From Flavobacterium psychrotolerans (lineage in GTDB: Bacteria; Bacteroidota; Bacteroidia; Flavobacteriales; Flavobacteriaceae), in NCBI RefSeq assembly GCF_003097635.1, contig NZ_QCZI01000003.1:124001-188000 (forward strand): a stretch of DNA of 64,000 nt. Direction: 5' to 3'. The notes beneath the pieces are model-generated. The model saw only the letters and a list, made by a program, of their open reading frames with translations. It searched no databases and was not told the DNA's origin. A program made the position numbers and the translations under genes. Each line of letters begins with the position of its first letter. Position 1 is the stretch's first letter. Of this stretch, positions 15,933-25,100 are shown piece after piece.

Positions 15933-16646
15933 ATGAAGAATCTAATTATCGCCAGTACTTCCACGCTTCATGGCGAAACTTATTTGGAATACTTATTACC
16001 CCATTTGGCTTTACATTTCAAGAATTGCAAAACCATACTGTTTATTCCCTACGCGAGACCCGGCGGGATTTCCCATGAAGAATACACCCATATTGTACAT
16101 CTGGCTTTCGCCAAAATAAATATTAAAGTAAAAGGAATTCATGAATTTGAAGACCCTAAAGATGCCATTGAAAACGCCGAAGGAATTTTTACTGGTGGTG
16201 GCAATACGTTTGTATTGGTATATCAATTATATAGAAATAATATAATGAAAAATTTGGCAGAAACCTTAGAGAAAGGAACGCCTTACTTGGGTACAAGTGC
16301 CGGAAGTAATATTTGCGGACAAACCATGCAAACCACGAACGACATGCCCATAATTTATCCCCCCAGTTTTGAAACCTTGGGTTTGCTTCCGTTTAATTTG
16401 AATCCACACTATCTCGATTCCGATTTGGATTCGAAACACATGGGCGAAACACGCGAAGCTCGAATTTTAGAATTCCACCAGTTCAACTCAACTCCTATTT
16501 TAGGATTACGCGAAGGAAGTTGGCTTGACATAAAAGGAGAGCAAATAACTCTTAAAGGAGGTCTTTCTGCTCGACTTTTTATACAAAACCAAACTCCTAA
16601 AGAATTACAATCCGAAAGTGACTTGAATTTCTTAGTAAGACTTTAA
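15933..16646 (+). CDS. pepE: peptidase E, alpha-aspartyl dipeptidase
   Basis: A 237-residue S51-family serine peptidase that hydrolyses dipeptides with N-terminal Asp. The nucleophile elbow is GTSAGSN with Ser122, matching Ser120 of the Salmonella enzyme. GIFTGGGNTF and the His-bearing NLNPHYLD complete the expected active-site elements. It is cytoplasmic and monocistronic, with a weak TACCTTTA box at about 15900. It ends before a hairpin terminator shared with the convergent E-set gene. Length and motifs are typical. Confidence 0.92.
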   Translation: MKNLIIASTSTLHGETYLEYLLPHLALHFKNCKTILFIPYARPGGISHEEYTHIVHLAFAKINIKVKGIHEFEDPKDAIENAEGIFTGGGNTFVLVYQLYRNNIMKNLAETLEKGTPYLGTSAGSNICGQTMQTTNDMPIIYPPSFETLGLLPFNLNPHYLDSDLDSKHMGETREARILEFHQFNSTPILGLREGSWLDIKGEQITLKGGLSARLFIQNQTPKELQSESDLNFLVRL

Positions 16647-16682
16647 ACCGATTTCGTGTCTTAATTATTATGGAAATAGAAC

Positions 16683-16711
16683 AAAAAAGTCGCTCAAACG
16701 AGCGACTTTTT
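16683..16711. terminator. bidirectional terminator
   Basis: GTCGCTC/GAGCGAC stem extended by A and T tracts (16683-16695 and 16700-16711) with loop AAAC. It lies between pepE and the convergent E-set gene. Confidence 0.9.
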
Positions 16712-16720
16712 ATTTTGATG

Positions 16721-17017
16721 TTATACTTCTAAAACACCATTTTCTGTTCCGGCAAATTCATTCCAAATAAAATAATCCGCTTCTTGATCATTAACATATA
16801 CACCGTCAACAACATACTTGAATTCATAAGTTGCATCTTTGTTTATATCGAAAACTCCTTTGAAAGTTCCGTTTTTTAATTTGCTTAATTCGCCTTCGCT
16901 TGGACTCCAATTATTGAAATCACCTACTACAGAAGCCGTATTTGCATCTTTAGCATCAACTGTAAAAGTTACTTTGCAAACTGGCTTAGTTTTTATAAAT
17001 TGTTTCTTGATAGACAT
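16721..17017 (-). CDS. small isoamylase/AMPK-like glycogen-binding E-set protein
   Basis: A 98-residue single-domain protein matching the early-set fold of isoamylase and the AMPK beta glycogen-binding module: CKVTFTVDAKDANTASVVGD, FNNWSPSEGELSKLKNGTFK, then YEFKYVVDGVYVNDQEADY. The FNNW and FKYVVDG motifs are the hallmarks. As a stand-alone domain it may bind glycogen or serve as an adaptor; no enzyme is attached. The open frame extends to 17062, but MSIKKQFIKTKP (17017) gives the usual start of this Flavobacterial family; the extra 15 residues look non-coding. Confidence 0.8.
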   Translation of the reverse strand: MSIKKQFIKTKPVCKVTFTVDAKDANTASVVGDFNNWSPSEGELSKLKNGTFKGVFDINKDATYEFKYVVDGVYVNDQEADYFIWNEFAGTENGVLEV

Positions 17018-17470
17018 AACAGATTCATTTTTAGAATTATGAGACAAAGAAAGGAAATTCATCTGAACAAACCATATCGATATTAAAGAATTAGGATAAT
17101 AATAGAAAGTATCAGAAAAAACGACTATATTCTTACTTATTAATGGCTTAAATTACTAATATTTAAAATGAAAACGTTTTTCCAATACATAATTAATACC
17201 CTAAAATAGGCCATTTAACAATCAACATTTAGCATTCATCCCCAACATAAGTCTGATTTAATGAATTAAGATCCCAATTTCTCCATTTTTGTATGTTAGT
17301 AATGCATCAAAATCTACTGGGGTTTGTTATTTAGACGAATGGCGCATTCCATTCGGGATATTTATTGAACCTTTTAAAGCCATATAAAGATAATGTGCGC
17401 AAGAAGAAATTTTATCAATTCCAAATGGAATGGCCTATCTGGTTGCCCAAAAACATTTTCATCCTAATTG
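17018..17470. other. 453-bp stretch without a convincing gene
   Basis: AT-rich and without a supported ORF. The only structure seen is a 7-bp inverted repeat with a 6-nt loop at 17336-17355 (CGAATGG...CCATTCG). A 69-codon open frame at 17365-17574 overlaps the end of the DUF423 gene on the other strand and has no recognisable features. Possibly decayed sequence. Confidence 0.5.
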
Positions 17471-17866
17471 CTAATTCTTACCTGCACTTTTTTTCACAGA
17501 GTGATACAAACACAAAAACCAAGCAGCTATTAAAAAAGCTCCCCCAATGGGAGTTACAAATCCAATTATTCTAAAGTCAAAAGTGGTCAGGTCATCTGTT
17601 GCCAATAGATAGATTGAACCTGAGAAAAAAAGTACCCCTATTACAACGAGGTTTAGAATAGCTCTTTTCGCATTTTCAGAAATAAGGTGAGACGTTCCAG
17701 TAAACAATAAAAACAGGGCGTGATACATTTGATATTTTACTCCCGTTTCAAAAATATTTAACTGTTCCAAACTTAATACTTTTTTTAAAGCATGCGCACC
17801 AAAAGCGCCAAGGATGATAGCGACCATACCTAATAGTGCCGCTATTGAAATCATTTTTTTCTCCAT
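17471..17866 (-). CDS. DUF423 family membrane protein
   Basis: A 131-residue integral membrane protein of the DUF423/YgdD family, recognised from the N-terminal AALLGMVAIILGAFGAHALKK region and four hydrophobic segments. The biochemical function of the family is not known. It is monocistronic and leftward. It ends in a Lys-rich tail (KKSAGKN). The start is an ATG at the expected family position. Upstream (17927-17955) is an 11-bp inverted repeat shared with the divergent DUF3108 gene. Confidence 0.85.
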   Translation of the reverse strand: MEKKMISIAALLGMVAIILGAFGAHALKKVLSLEQLNIFETGVKYQMYHALFLLFTGTSHLISENAKRAILNLVVIGVLFFSGSIYLLATDDLTTFDFRIIGFVTPIGGAFLIAAWFLCLYHSVKKSAGKN

Positions 17867-17926
17867 TTCTTTACATATATAATAATTAGCGAAATTATTA
17901 GTTATTAGTGGAAACCGAAAAGTTTT

Positions 17927-17955
17927 TAAGCTTTTTTAATGATGAAAAAAGCTTA
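17927..17955. promoter_or_regulatory. perfect 11-bp inverted repeat in a divergent promoter region
   Basis: TAAGCTTTTTT and AAAAAAGCTTA flank a 7-nt spacer (AATGATG). The site lies 13 bp upstream of the TATATTTG box of the DUF3108 gene and 60 bp upstream of the divergent DUF423 gene. No gene ends here, so an operator is more likely than a terminator. Confidence 0.5.
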
Positions 17956-17968
17956 ATGAAAAAATTAT

Positions 17969-17976
17969 TATATTTG
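17969..17976 (+). promoter_or_regulatory. -7 box of the DUF3108 gene
   Basis: TATATTTG, a full consensus match, 24 bp before the ATG at 18000. Confidence 0.65.
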
Positions 17977-17999
17977 CACCTTCTAAAATTAGAAACTTA

Positions 18000-18764
18000 A
18001 TGAGAAAATTACTATTTATTCTAACAATTTTATTGGCAATCAACGCAGCATTTGCTCAAGAAAACAAAGCGGTAAAACCTGGCGAAAAATTTATTTATGC
18101 CGCTTCCTATAATATGAGTGGCCTAATGACACAGCTCGCCCAAGTGACGATGGAAACCGAAACTGTAAAAACGTCAAAAAACACCTTGCTGCATTTGAGT
18201 TGTCAAGCAACCACTTTCAGCAAATGGGATACTTTTTTCAAGATTAGAGATATTTATGAATCGTATGTAAACCCAATTACTTTAAAACCTAGTTTATACA
18301 AAAGAGATATTTTTGAAGGAAGCTACTTCAAAAAAGAAAAATATATTTTCAAAAATGGCGGAAGTACAATTGAAAGTACCATGAATAAAAAACACACTGA
18401 AACTAAAAAAACATTTTCCGTTGGCGGTACAACCCAAGACGTAGTTTCTATTCTATACAAATTAAGAACCGTTGACTTTAACACTTTTAAACCGGGTCAA
18501 ATTAAATCTTTTGTTGTTGTTTTTGATGAAAAAGAAATGGCCGTTTCTGCAAAATTCATGGGAAAAGAAACGGTATCTGCCGGAAATCTAGGCAAAAAAG
18601 AATGCTATAAAATTTCAATTGGCGCAAAAACAAAAGCCCTTAAAGGAACGGACAAAAACATTATTTGGCTTACCGCCGATGCTGCAAAAGTACCTGCTTT
18701 AATCAAATTCAGCATTCCTGTGGGAACAGGACAACTAACTTTATCTAACGCATCAGGATTATAA
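18000..18764 (+). CDS. DUF3108 domain-containing secreted protein
   Basis: A 254-residue exported protein. The signal peptide is MRKLLFILTILLAINAAFAQ. The remainder matches the DUF3108 family layout: KPGEKFIYAASYNMSGLMTQ, a KWDTFFKIRDIYESYV region, QDVVSILYKLRT, and ITLDA-like IIWLTADAAKVPALIKFSIP. Members are probably periplasmic and beta-rich; the function is unknown. It is 4 bp from the next gene, so the two are likely cotranscribed. The TATATTTG promoter box lies directly upstream. Confidence 0.82.
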   Translation: MRKLLFILTILLAINAAFAQENKAVKPGEKFIYAASYNMSGLMTQLAQVTMETETVKTSKNTLLHLSCQATTFSKWDTFFKIRDIYESYVNPITLKPSLYKRDIFEGSYFKKEKYIFKNGGSTIESTMNKKHTETKKTFSVGGTTQDVVSILYKLRTVDFNTFKPGQIKSFVVVFDEKEMAVSAKFMGKETVSAGNLGKKECYKISIGAKTKALKGTDKNIIWLTADAAKVPALIKFSIPVGTGQLTLSNASGL

Positions 18765-18768
18765 AATT

Positions 18769-19083
18769 ATGAGAAAATTATTTATTGTTTTAGCCGTTAT
18801 ATTTGCAATTCTAGGAATTGTTTTTGCCGTTTTACCATTGGGTACTTTGGCACTTTTGCCTATTGGATTAGGTTTCATTTTTGGTTTCATCGCCTTAATA
18901 AAATCGGACATCAATCAAAAAAATATACCTAAATGGATTCTTATAGTTTCTGGGTTAACTTTGATTGTTGTTATTGGGAAACAAACCCTTATCAAAGATG
19001 AAGTGGCAAAAGATGTCCAATTTGAACAGAAAAAGATAGAATCCAAAAAAGAAGACATGAAAGATCTAGAAGGTCTCGAATAA
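18769..19083 (+). CDS. small membrane protein of unknown function
   Basis: A 104-residue protein with three hydrophobic segments (about 4-23, 25-44 and 54-70) and a charged C-terminal tail (about 75-104, rich in Glu and Lys). No family was recognised. It follows the DUF3108 gene after 4 bp and is closed by a hairpin terminator, so the pair is a two-gene operon. The tail is probably cytoplasmic by the positive-inside rule. Confidence 0.65.
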   Translation: MRKLFIVLAVIFAILGIVFAVLPLGTLALLPIGLGFIFGFIALIKSDINQKNIPKWILIVSGLTLIVVIGKQTLIKDEVAKDVQFEQKKIESKKEDMKDLEGLE

Positions 19084-19104
19084 TATTTTTTGAAACAAAA
19101 TGCA

Positions 19105-19132
19105 AAGCTCACTTTAATCGTGAGCTTTTTTT
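19105..19132 (+). terminator. terminator of the DUF3108 operon
   Basis: AAGCTCAC (19105-19112) pairs with GTGAGCTT (19120-19127) around a 7-nt loop, followed by a T run. Confidence 0.85.
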
Positions 19133-19185
19133 ATTTAAAATAAAAATATAAAAAATCAAGTAGAAAATCTTTCTCAACTATAACG

Positions 19186-19215
19186 TTTGCGAATCAGCCC
19201 TATTTCATACCTTTG
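19186..19215 (+). promoter_or_regulatory. promoter of the saccharopine dehydrogenase gene
   Basis: TTTG (19186-19189) and TACCTTTG (19208-19215) with an 18-bp spacer, a good match to the Bacteroidota -33/-7 pattern, 19 bp before the ATG. Confidence 0.7.
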
Positions 19216-19234
19216 TACACATTTATAAAACACT

Positions 19235-20605
19235 ATGAGAAACATTCTAATTATTGGAGCTGGTCGTTCGGCTTCTTCACTAATACAATATCTTCTAAAC
19301 AAATCCGATCAGGAAAATTTACATCTTACCATTGGAGATTTATCCTTTGAATTGGCCCAAAGAAAAACCAACAATCATAAAAACGCTACGGCAATCGCTA
19401 TAGACATTTTTGATGCAAATCAAAGAAAAACCGAAATTAAAAAAGCGGATATCATAATCTCTATGTTACCAGCTCACCTGCATATTGAAATCGCCAGAGA
19501 CTGCATCCTATATAAAAAACACATGGTTACCGCTTCTTATGTCAGCGACGCCATGCAAGAATTGGATGCTGCCGCAAAAGAAAACAACCTGATTTTCATG
19601 AATGAAATTGGGCTTGATCCCGGAATTGATCACATGAGTGCCATGAAAATCATTAATGAAATTAGGGAAAAAGGTGGAAAAGTAATTCTGTTTGAATCCT
19701 TCTGCGGTGGATTGGTCGCCCCAGAATCGGACAACAATTTATGGAATTATAAATTCACTTGGGCCCCAAGAAATGTGGTTTTGGCAGGACAAGGTGGCGC
19801 TGCCAAGTTCATACAGGAAGGGACTTACAAATACATTCCGTACCACAAATTATTCCGCAGAACCGAGTTCATGGAAGTGGAAGGCTATGGAAGATTTGAA
19901 TGTTATGCCAACCGAGATTCACTAAAATACCGAAGCGTTTATGGACTTGATAACGCATTGACCTTATATCGAGGAACCATTCGCAGGGTGGGTTTTTCTA
20001 AAGCTTGGAACATGTTTGTGCAACTGGGTATGACTGACGACACCTATGTTATAGACAATTCTGAAACCATAAGCTATAGAGAATTCACCAATTTATTCTT
20101 GCCATATCACCCTACAGATTCAGTAGAAATCAAATTGCGATTGAGTCTTGGCATCGAACAAGATGACATTATGTGGGACAAATTATTAGAATTAGATATT
20201 TTGAATTCAAAAAAAATTGTTGCCCTTAAAAATGCAACTCCCGCACAAATTCTCGAAAAAATCTTAACCGACAGTTGGACTTTGCAACCCAATGACAAAG
20301 ACATGATCGTGATGTATCATAAATTTGGCTACGAACTAAATGGAGTGCAAAAACAAATCGATTCCAAAATGGTTTGCATCGGCGAAGACCAAACCTATAC
20401 TGCAATGGCCAAAACAGTAGGATTACCGGTGGCCATGGCGACTTTGCAAATCCTGAACGGCAACATTACAACTCCCGGTGTTCAGTTGCCTATTAACAAA
20501 GAAGTGTATTTGCCCATTTTGAAAGAACTGGAAGAATATGGCGTAATTTTTAACGAAAAAGAAATGCCATATTTAGGCTACAACCCGGATAAAGTTAGCG
20601 GTTAA
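19235..20605 (+). CDS. saccharopine dehydrogenase family oxidoreductase
   Basis: A 456-residue NAD(P)-dependent enzyme of the saccharopine dehydrogenase / homospermidine synthase family. The N-terminal Rossmann motif is IIGAGRSASS (7-16), and MNEIGLDPGIDHMSAMKII is the family signature in the catalytic domain. In lysine metabolism members interconvert lysine, 2-oxoglutarate, saccharopine and allysine, but the exact reaction is not fixed by sequence. The next gene downstream is an Lrp-type regulator, which fits amino-acid control. Hairpin repeat copy C begins just after the stop. Confidence 0.88.
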   Translation: MRNILIIGAGRSASSLIQYLLNKSDQENLHLTIGDLSFELAQRKTNNHKNATAIAIDIFDANQRKTEIKKADIIISMLPAHLHIEIARDCILYKKHMVTASYVSDAMQELDAAAKENNLIFMNEIGLDPGIDHMSAMKIINEIREKGGKVILFESFCGGLVAPESDNNLWNYKFTWAPRNVVLAGQGGAAKFIQEGTYKYIPYHKLFRRTEFMEVEGYGRFECYANRDSLKYRSVYGLDNALTLYRGTIRRVGFSKAWNMFVQLGMTDDTYVIDNSETISYREFTNLFLPYHPTDSVEIKLRLSLGIEQDDIMWDKLLELDILNSKKIVALKNATPAQILEKILTDSWTLQPNDKDMIVMYHKFGYELNGVQKQIDSKMVCIGEDQTYTAMAKTVGLPVAMATLQILNGNITTPGVQLPINKEVYLPILKELEEYGVIFNEKEMPYLGYNPDKVSG

Positions 20606-20609
20606 AATT

Positions 20610-20708
20610 TTATGGAGCTATTTACTTCGTCAGTTCGCTCCGCTTGTGTCCTGCTATCCATTTTATCCACGCCCAAAAGCGTGGGATGTCGTTGCTATCA
20701 GGGCTATA
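20610..20708 (-). repeat. dispersed variable-stem hairpin repeat, copy C
   Basis: In reverse orientation: right end reads GGAGCTATTTAC on the plus strand and left end reads CTATCAGGGCTATAAA. Inside is a short hairpin ATCCACGC...GCGTGGGAT with a one-base bulge. This is the most diverged copy; the right-hand part contains extra sequence. It lies between the saccharopine dehydrogenase and Lrp genes. Confidence 0.7.
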
Positions 20709-20743
20709 AATTTAAAATTTAATTCAAATTCACGGTTATTTTA

Positions 20744-20751
20744 TACATTTG
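20744..20751 (+). promoter_or_regulatory. -7 box of the Lrp-type regulator
   Basis: TACATTTG, a full TAnnTTTG match, 49 bp before the ATG. It shows the regulator has its own promoter downstream of repeat copy C. Confidence 0.6.
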
Positions 20752-20800
20752 CTTTTCAAATAAAATCAAATAACTATTTTTTGATTACATTCAACAACCA

Positions 20801-21271
20801 ATGAAAATAAATCTTCAACAAGTAGAAATTGACGGAATCGACAAAGAAATTCTTCGGTTCCTGATGGATGATGCCAGAAAACCCATATTACAAATCGCCA
20901 ACAAAATCGGGATTTCTGGTGCGGCCATTCATCAACGACTGAAAAAACTGGAACAATCCGGGGTGATTTCGGGATCGAAATTTATCGTGAACACCAAAGT
21001 TTTGGGCTATAGCACCATGGCTTTCGTAGGAATTTATCTAGACAAAGCGGCACGGAATCCAGAAGCCGTAAGAGAACTAAAAAAAATCCCCGAAGTACTG
21101 GAATGCCATTACACCACAGGAAATTGGTCCATTTTAATTAAAATTATTTGTCGGGACAACGAACACTTGATGAATTTACTCAATTCGAAAATTCAGGCCA
21201 TCGAAGGTGTTTCGAGAACAGAAACTTTCATTTCATTAGACCAGCAAATTGACAGACAAATTCAATTGTAG
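20801..21271 (+). CDS. Lrp/AsnC-family transcriptional regulator
   Basis: A 156-residue regulator. The N-terminal winged helix (about 10-60; GIDKEILRFLMDDARKPILQ, then NKIGISGAAIHQRLKKLEQS) is followed by the RAM ligand-binding domain (about 70-150; TMAFVGIYLDKAARNPEAVR, LECHYTTGNWSILIKI). Family members bind amino acids and form octamers. Adjacent position suggests it controls the upstream saccharopine dehydrogenase homologue, an inference. It ends before a hairpin terminator. Confidence 0.92.
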   Translation: MKINLQQVEIDGIDKEILRFLMDDARKPILQIANKIGISGAAIHQRLKKLEQSGVISGSKFIVNTKVLGYSTMAFVGIYLDKAARNPEAVRELKKIPEVLECHYTTGNWSILIKIICRDNEHLMNLLNSKIQAIEGVSRTETFISLDQQIDRQIQL

Positions 21272-21305
21272 ACCAATCAGTTATTGAATCTATTTTTCCC
21301 ATAAA

Positions 21306-21335
21306 AAAATCCGCTCTTTCAAAACGGATTTTGTG
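21306..21335. terminator. terminator between lrp-like gene and zinc peptidase
   Basis: AAAATCCG (21306-21313) and CGGATTTT (21325-21332) with an 11-nt loop and flanking A/T tracts. It can serve both convergent genes. Confidence 0.8.
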
Positions 21336-21353
21336 TTTTATCTAAATCTTTAT

Positions 21354-22025
21354 TTATCTTCTATTGTTAAAAATCGAAATATAGTATAATAGCGTTGCAA
21401 TAGAGCCAATGGCAGCAACTACATACGTTCTGGCAGCCCATTTCAAAGCATCTTTTGCGCCTGCTTGCTCTTTTTGGCTCAGCATATTTTTGTTTTCCAA
21501 CCAAGCCAAAGCCCTGTTACTTGCATCATATTCCACCGGCAAAGTGATAATCGAAAATACCGTAGTTGCGGCAAAAATCACGATTCCTACCAATAGCAAT
21601 TGCGGAAAAGTGCGCAGCATTAATATACCCGCTATTAAAATCCATTGCATATAGGTCGAAGCTACGCTAACAACAGGCACTAATTGCGAACGCAAAGTGA
21701 GCCAACTATAGGCTGTGGCATGTTGTACCGCGTGACCGCATTCGTGCGCGGCAACGGCCGCAGCAGCTGCGTTTCTTTGGTTATAAACCGCCTCACTCAA
21801 GTTCACGGTTTTGTCTGCAGGATTGTAATGGTCGGTAAGTTGGCCTTCTGTAGAGATTACTTTAACATCTGTAATTCCGTGGTCAGCAAGCATTTTTTCA
21901 GCGATTTCCCTTCCGGACATTCCGTTTTGCAGTTGGAGTTTAGAATACAATTCGAATTTACTTTTCAATCGACTGCTGACCAACCAACTGAATAACATAA
22001 TTAAACCTGCTAATATCAAATACAT
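21354..22025 (-). CDS. membrane zinc metallopeptidase (YugP-like)
   Basis: A 223-residue membrane protein of the neutral zinc metallopeptidase YugP family. The zinc motif is HECGHAVQH (about 93-101), between an N-terminal helix and three further hydrophobic segments. AAAAVAAHECGHAVQ is the family signature. Members are predicted inner-membrane proteases of unknown substrate. The stop lies beside the shared terminator, and about 120 bp of AT-rich sequence separates its start from the leuS stop. Confidence 0.85.
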   Translation of the reverse strand: MYLILAGLIMLFSWLVSSRLKSKFELYSKLQLQNGMSGREIAEKMLADHGITDVKVISTEGQLTDHYNPADKTVNLSEAVYNQRNAAAAAVAAHECGHAVQHATAYSWLTLRSQLVPVVSVASTYMQWILIAGILMLRTFPQLLLVGIVIFAATTVFSIITLPVEYDASNRALAWLENKNMLSQKEQAGAKDALKWAARTYVVAAIGSIATLLYYISIFNNRR

Positions 22026-22146
22026 ATTTCTTTGTTTTTAGAATTTAGAAATATCTCATCAAATTATGAACCAATTTTTAAAAATGTCAATTTGGCATTT
22101 TTAATTTCAGTAATCAATTAAAAACATCAGTAATTAATTTTAAATT

Positions 22147-25100
22147 TTACCCCACCAGATTAATCACTTTTCCAGGAACGATGATTACCTTTTTAGGAAC
22201 ATTTCCGCCCAATTGTTTGATGGTTCTTTCGTCCTTCATGATGATTTCCTCGATTTGTGCTGGCGTTAAATCTAAGGGCAATTCTATCTTGAACCGCATT
22301 TTTCCGTTGAAAGAAACCGGATATTCCTTATTGCTTTCCACTAAATGTTTTTCGTCCAATGTTGGAAAATCTACTGTCGAAATCGAACCAGAATGTCCCA
22401 ATTGACTCCATAATTCCTCAGCAATATGTGGCGCATAAGACGAAATCAAAATCGCCAATGGTTCTAAAATAGCACGGGAATGACAATTTTGAGTTGACAA
22501 TTCATTCACGCAAATCATAAACTGCGAAACCGAAGTGTTAAAAGAAAATCCTTCAATATCTTCTGCTACTTTTTTAATGGTTTTGTGTAAAATTTTTAGA
22601 TTTTCTTTAGTCGGTTCGTCATTGGTAACACAAAACGTGTTCTGTTCTCCCCCTTCGGGGGAGTTAGAGGGGGATTCAAAATACAAACGCCATAACTTTT
22701 TCAAGAAACCAAAAACTCCCGAAATTCCGGCCGTGTTCCAAGGTTTCGCTTGTTCTAACGGACCGAGAAACATTTCATACAAACGCAAAGTATCGGCTCC
22801 GTATTCATTGCAAATATCATCTGGAGTTACGACATTGTATTTCGATTTCGACATTTTTTCGATTTCGCGACCGACTATGTATTTACCATTTTCTTCGGTA
22901 ATAAATATTGCACCTTTATATTCTTCTCTCCAAGACTTGAATTTTTCAACATCCAATTCATCAGAAGTGCTTACCATTGAAACATCAACGTGTAAAGGAT
23001 TTGCATTTCCAAATTTTGATAATTTTATTGATGCTGATTTTTTTATTTCCAAATCCAACAGAGAAGTTAAATAAGTTTCAACCTCTTCAATTTTTTTAAC
23101 TGTTTTTATTTTTAAAGCTATGTCTTTTTCTTCAAGAGCAGAATCCTCTTTTGAAATCAATTCTTTAACATTTTTGGAAATAAAAACTTGAGGCAAACCA
23201 TTTGTACTCCAATTATTTTCTCCAATATTTCCGAAAAGATGTGGAGTAATTCGATAAACAAATGCACTCATTCCCAAAATCATTCCTTGATTAATCAATT
23301 TTTTGAATGGTTCTTCGGTTGGCGCAAAACCTTTGTCTTTTAGGAATTTATTCCAAAAACGGGAATACAATAAGTGACCGGTTGCGTGTTCGCTTCCGCC
23401 AATATATAAATCCACGCTTTCCCAATATTTTAAAGCTTCTTCGCTTGCAAATTCTCCTTCGTTTTTGGCATCCATATAACGCATCCAATACCACGAACTT
23501 CCCGCCCAACCCGGCATAGTATTCAATTCCAAAGAAAAAATAGTTACGTTGTCAACCAAATTCGTGTCAACTACTTTATTATTTACGCTGTCCCAAGCCC
23601 AAACAGAAGCATTTCCTAACGGTGGCAAACCGTCTTCGGTTGGCAAATATTTCTCTACTTCCGGCAATACGATTGGCAAATGTTTCGCATCAATCATTTG
23701 TGGCAAGCCATTCACATAATATACCGGAAACGGTTCGCCCCAATAGCGTTGACGAGAGAAAACAGCATCACGCAAACGGTAATTGATTTTCCCCTTTCCT
23801 TGGTTTATCTTTTCTAATTCAGCGATTACTTTCTTGGTCGCTTCTTTGTAACCCAATCCGTTTAAGAAATCAGAATCTACCAATTGAAAACCTTCTTTCG
23901 CACCAAAAGCCGCTTCGGAAATGTCTTTATCAAAAATGTTTTTGATTGGTTGCATTCCATTTTGCCCTTTAAAGAAATTTGCGAAAGCATAATCTCTTTC
24001 ATCGCCACAAGGAACCGCCATCACAGCGCCTGTTCCGTAACCTGCCAAAACATAATCACCAATCCAAACCGGAATCGGTTCTTTAGTAAACAGATGCTCG
24101 GCATACGCTCCCGTGAAAACGCCCGAAATGGTTTTTACATCCGCCATACGCTCTCTTTCGGAACGTTTGGATGATGCAAAAATATAATCATTTACTCTAT
24201 CTAAATTCTCAGAAGTTGTTATTTCTTGAACCAAAGGATGTTCAGGCGCCAAAGTCATAAACGTAACTCCGAAAATCGTGTCGGGTCTTGTAGTAAACAC
24301 ATCTATATATTGTTGCTCACTTTCAACCTTCGACTTTTGACTTTCGACTTTAAATGAAACCATCGCTCCAACCGATTTTCCAATCCAATTTCTTTGTGAT
24401 TCTTTTATTGATTCGCTCCAATCAATATCATTCAAACCTTGAAGTAGACGTTCCGCATAAGCAGAAATTCGCATACTCCATTGGGTCATTTTCTTGCGGA
24501 TAACCGGAAATCCTCCACGTTCCGAAACGCCGTTTACGATTTCATCATTGGCTAAAACCGTTCCCAATCCCGGACACCAATTGACTTCGGTTTCGGCTAA
24601 ATAAGTCAATCGGTATTGTAATAGTATTTTTTGTTGCTCATCTGATGTAAATGCGTTCCATTCGCTTGACGAAAAACCAACAATATTGTCGTCGCAAACT
24701 GCATTTACATTCGCATTTCCTTCTGTTGCAAAAATGGAAACCAAAGTCGAAATATCCTCAGCTTTGTCTGTATCTTTATTGTACCAGGAATTGAATAATT
24801 GAATAAAAATCCACTGCGTATGTTTGTAATAATCAGGATTCGAAGTACGTACTTCACGACTCCAATCGAATGAAAATCCAATTTTATCCAATTGTTTACG
24901 GTAACCCGCAATTTTGTTTCCTTCTTTATCCACGCCTCCGTCAATATTTACCGAAGTCGTGTCTTCCGGACGCTGACCGGTTTGTATCGCATATTGCTCA
25001 GCCGGCAATCCAAAACTATCGTAGCCCATTGGGTGCAAAACATTGAATCCGCGATGTCTTTTATATCTCGAATACACATCCGAAGCGATGTAACCCAGTG

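Noticed and set aside
17365..17574. 69-codon plus-strand frame after the 17-kb gap
   Set aside because: It overlaps the end of the DUF423 gene, has no signal, domain or ribosome-binding context, and its second half is the antisense of a real gene.
24313..24354. leuS repeat insert as a frameshift or assembly error
   Set aside because: The frame stays open through both inserts and the catalytic motifs on each side are in frame.
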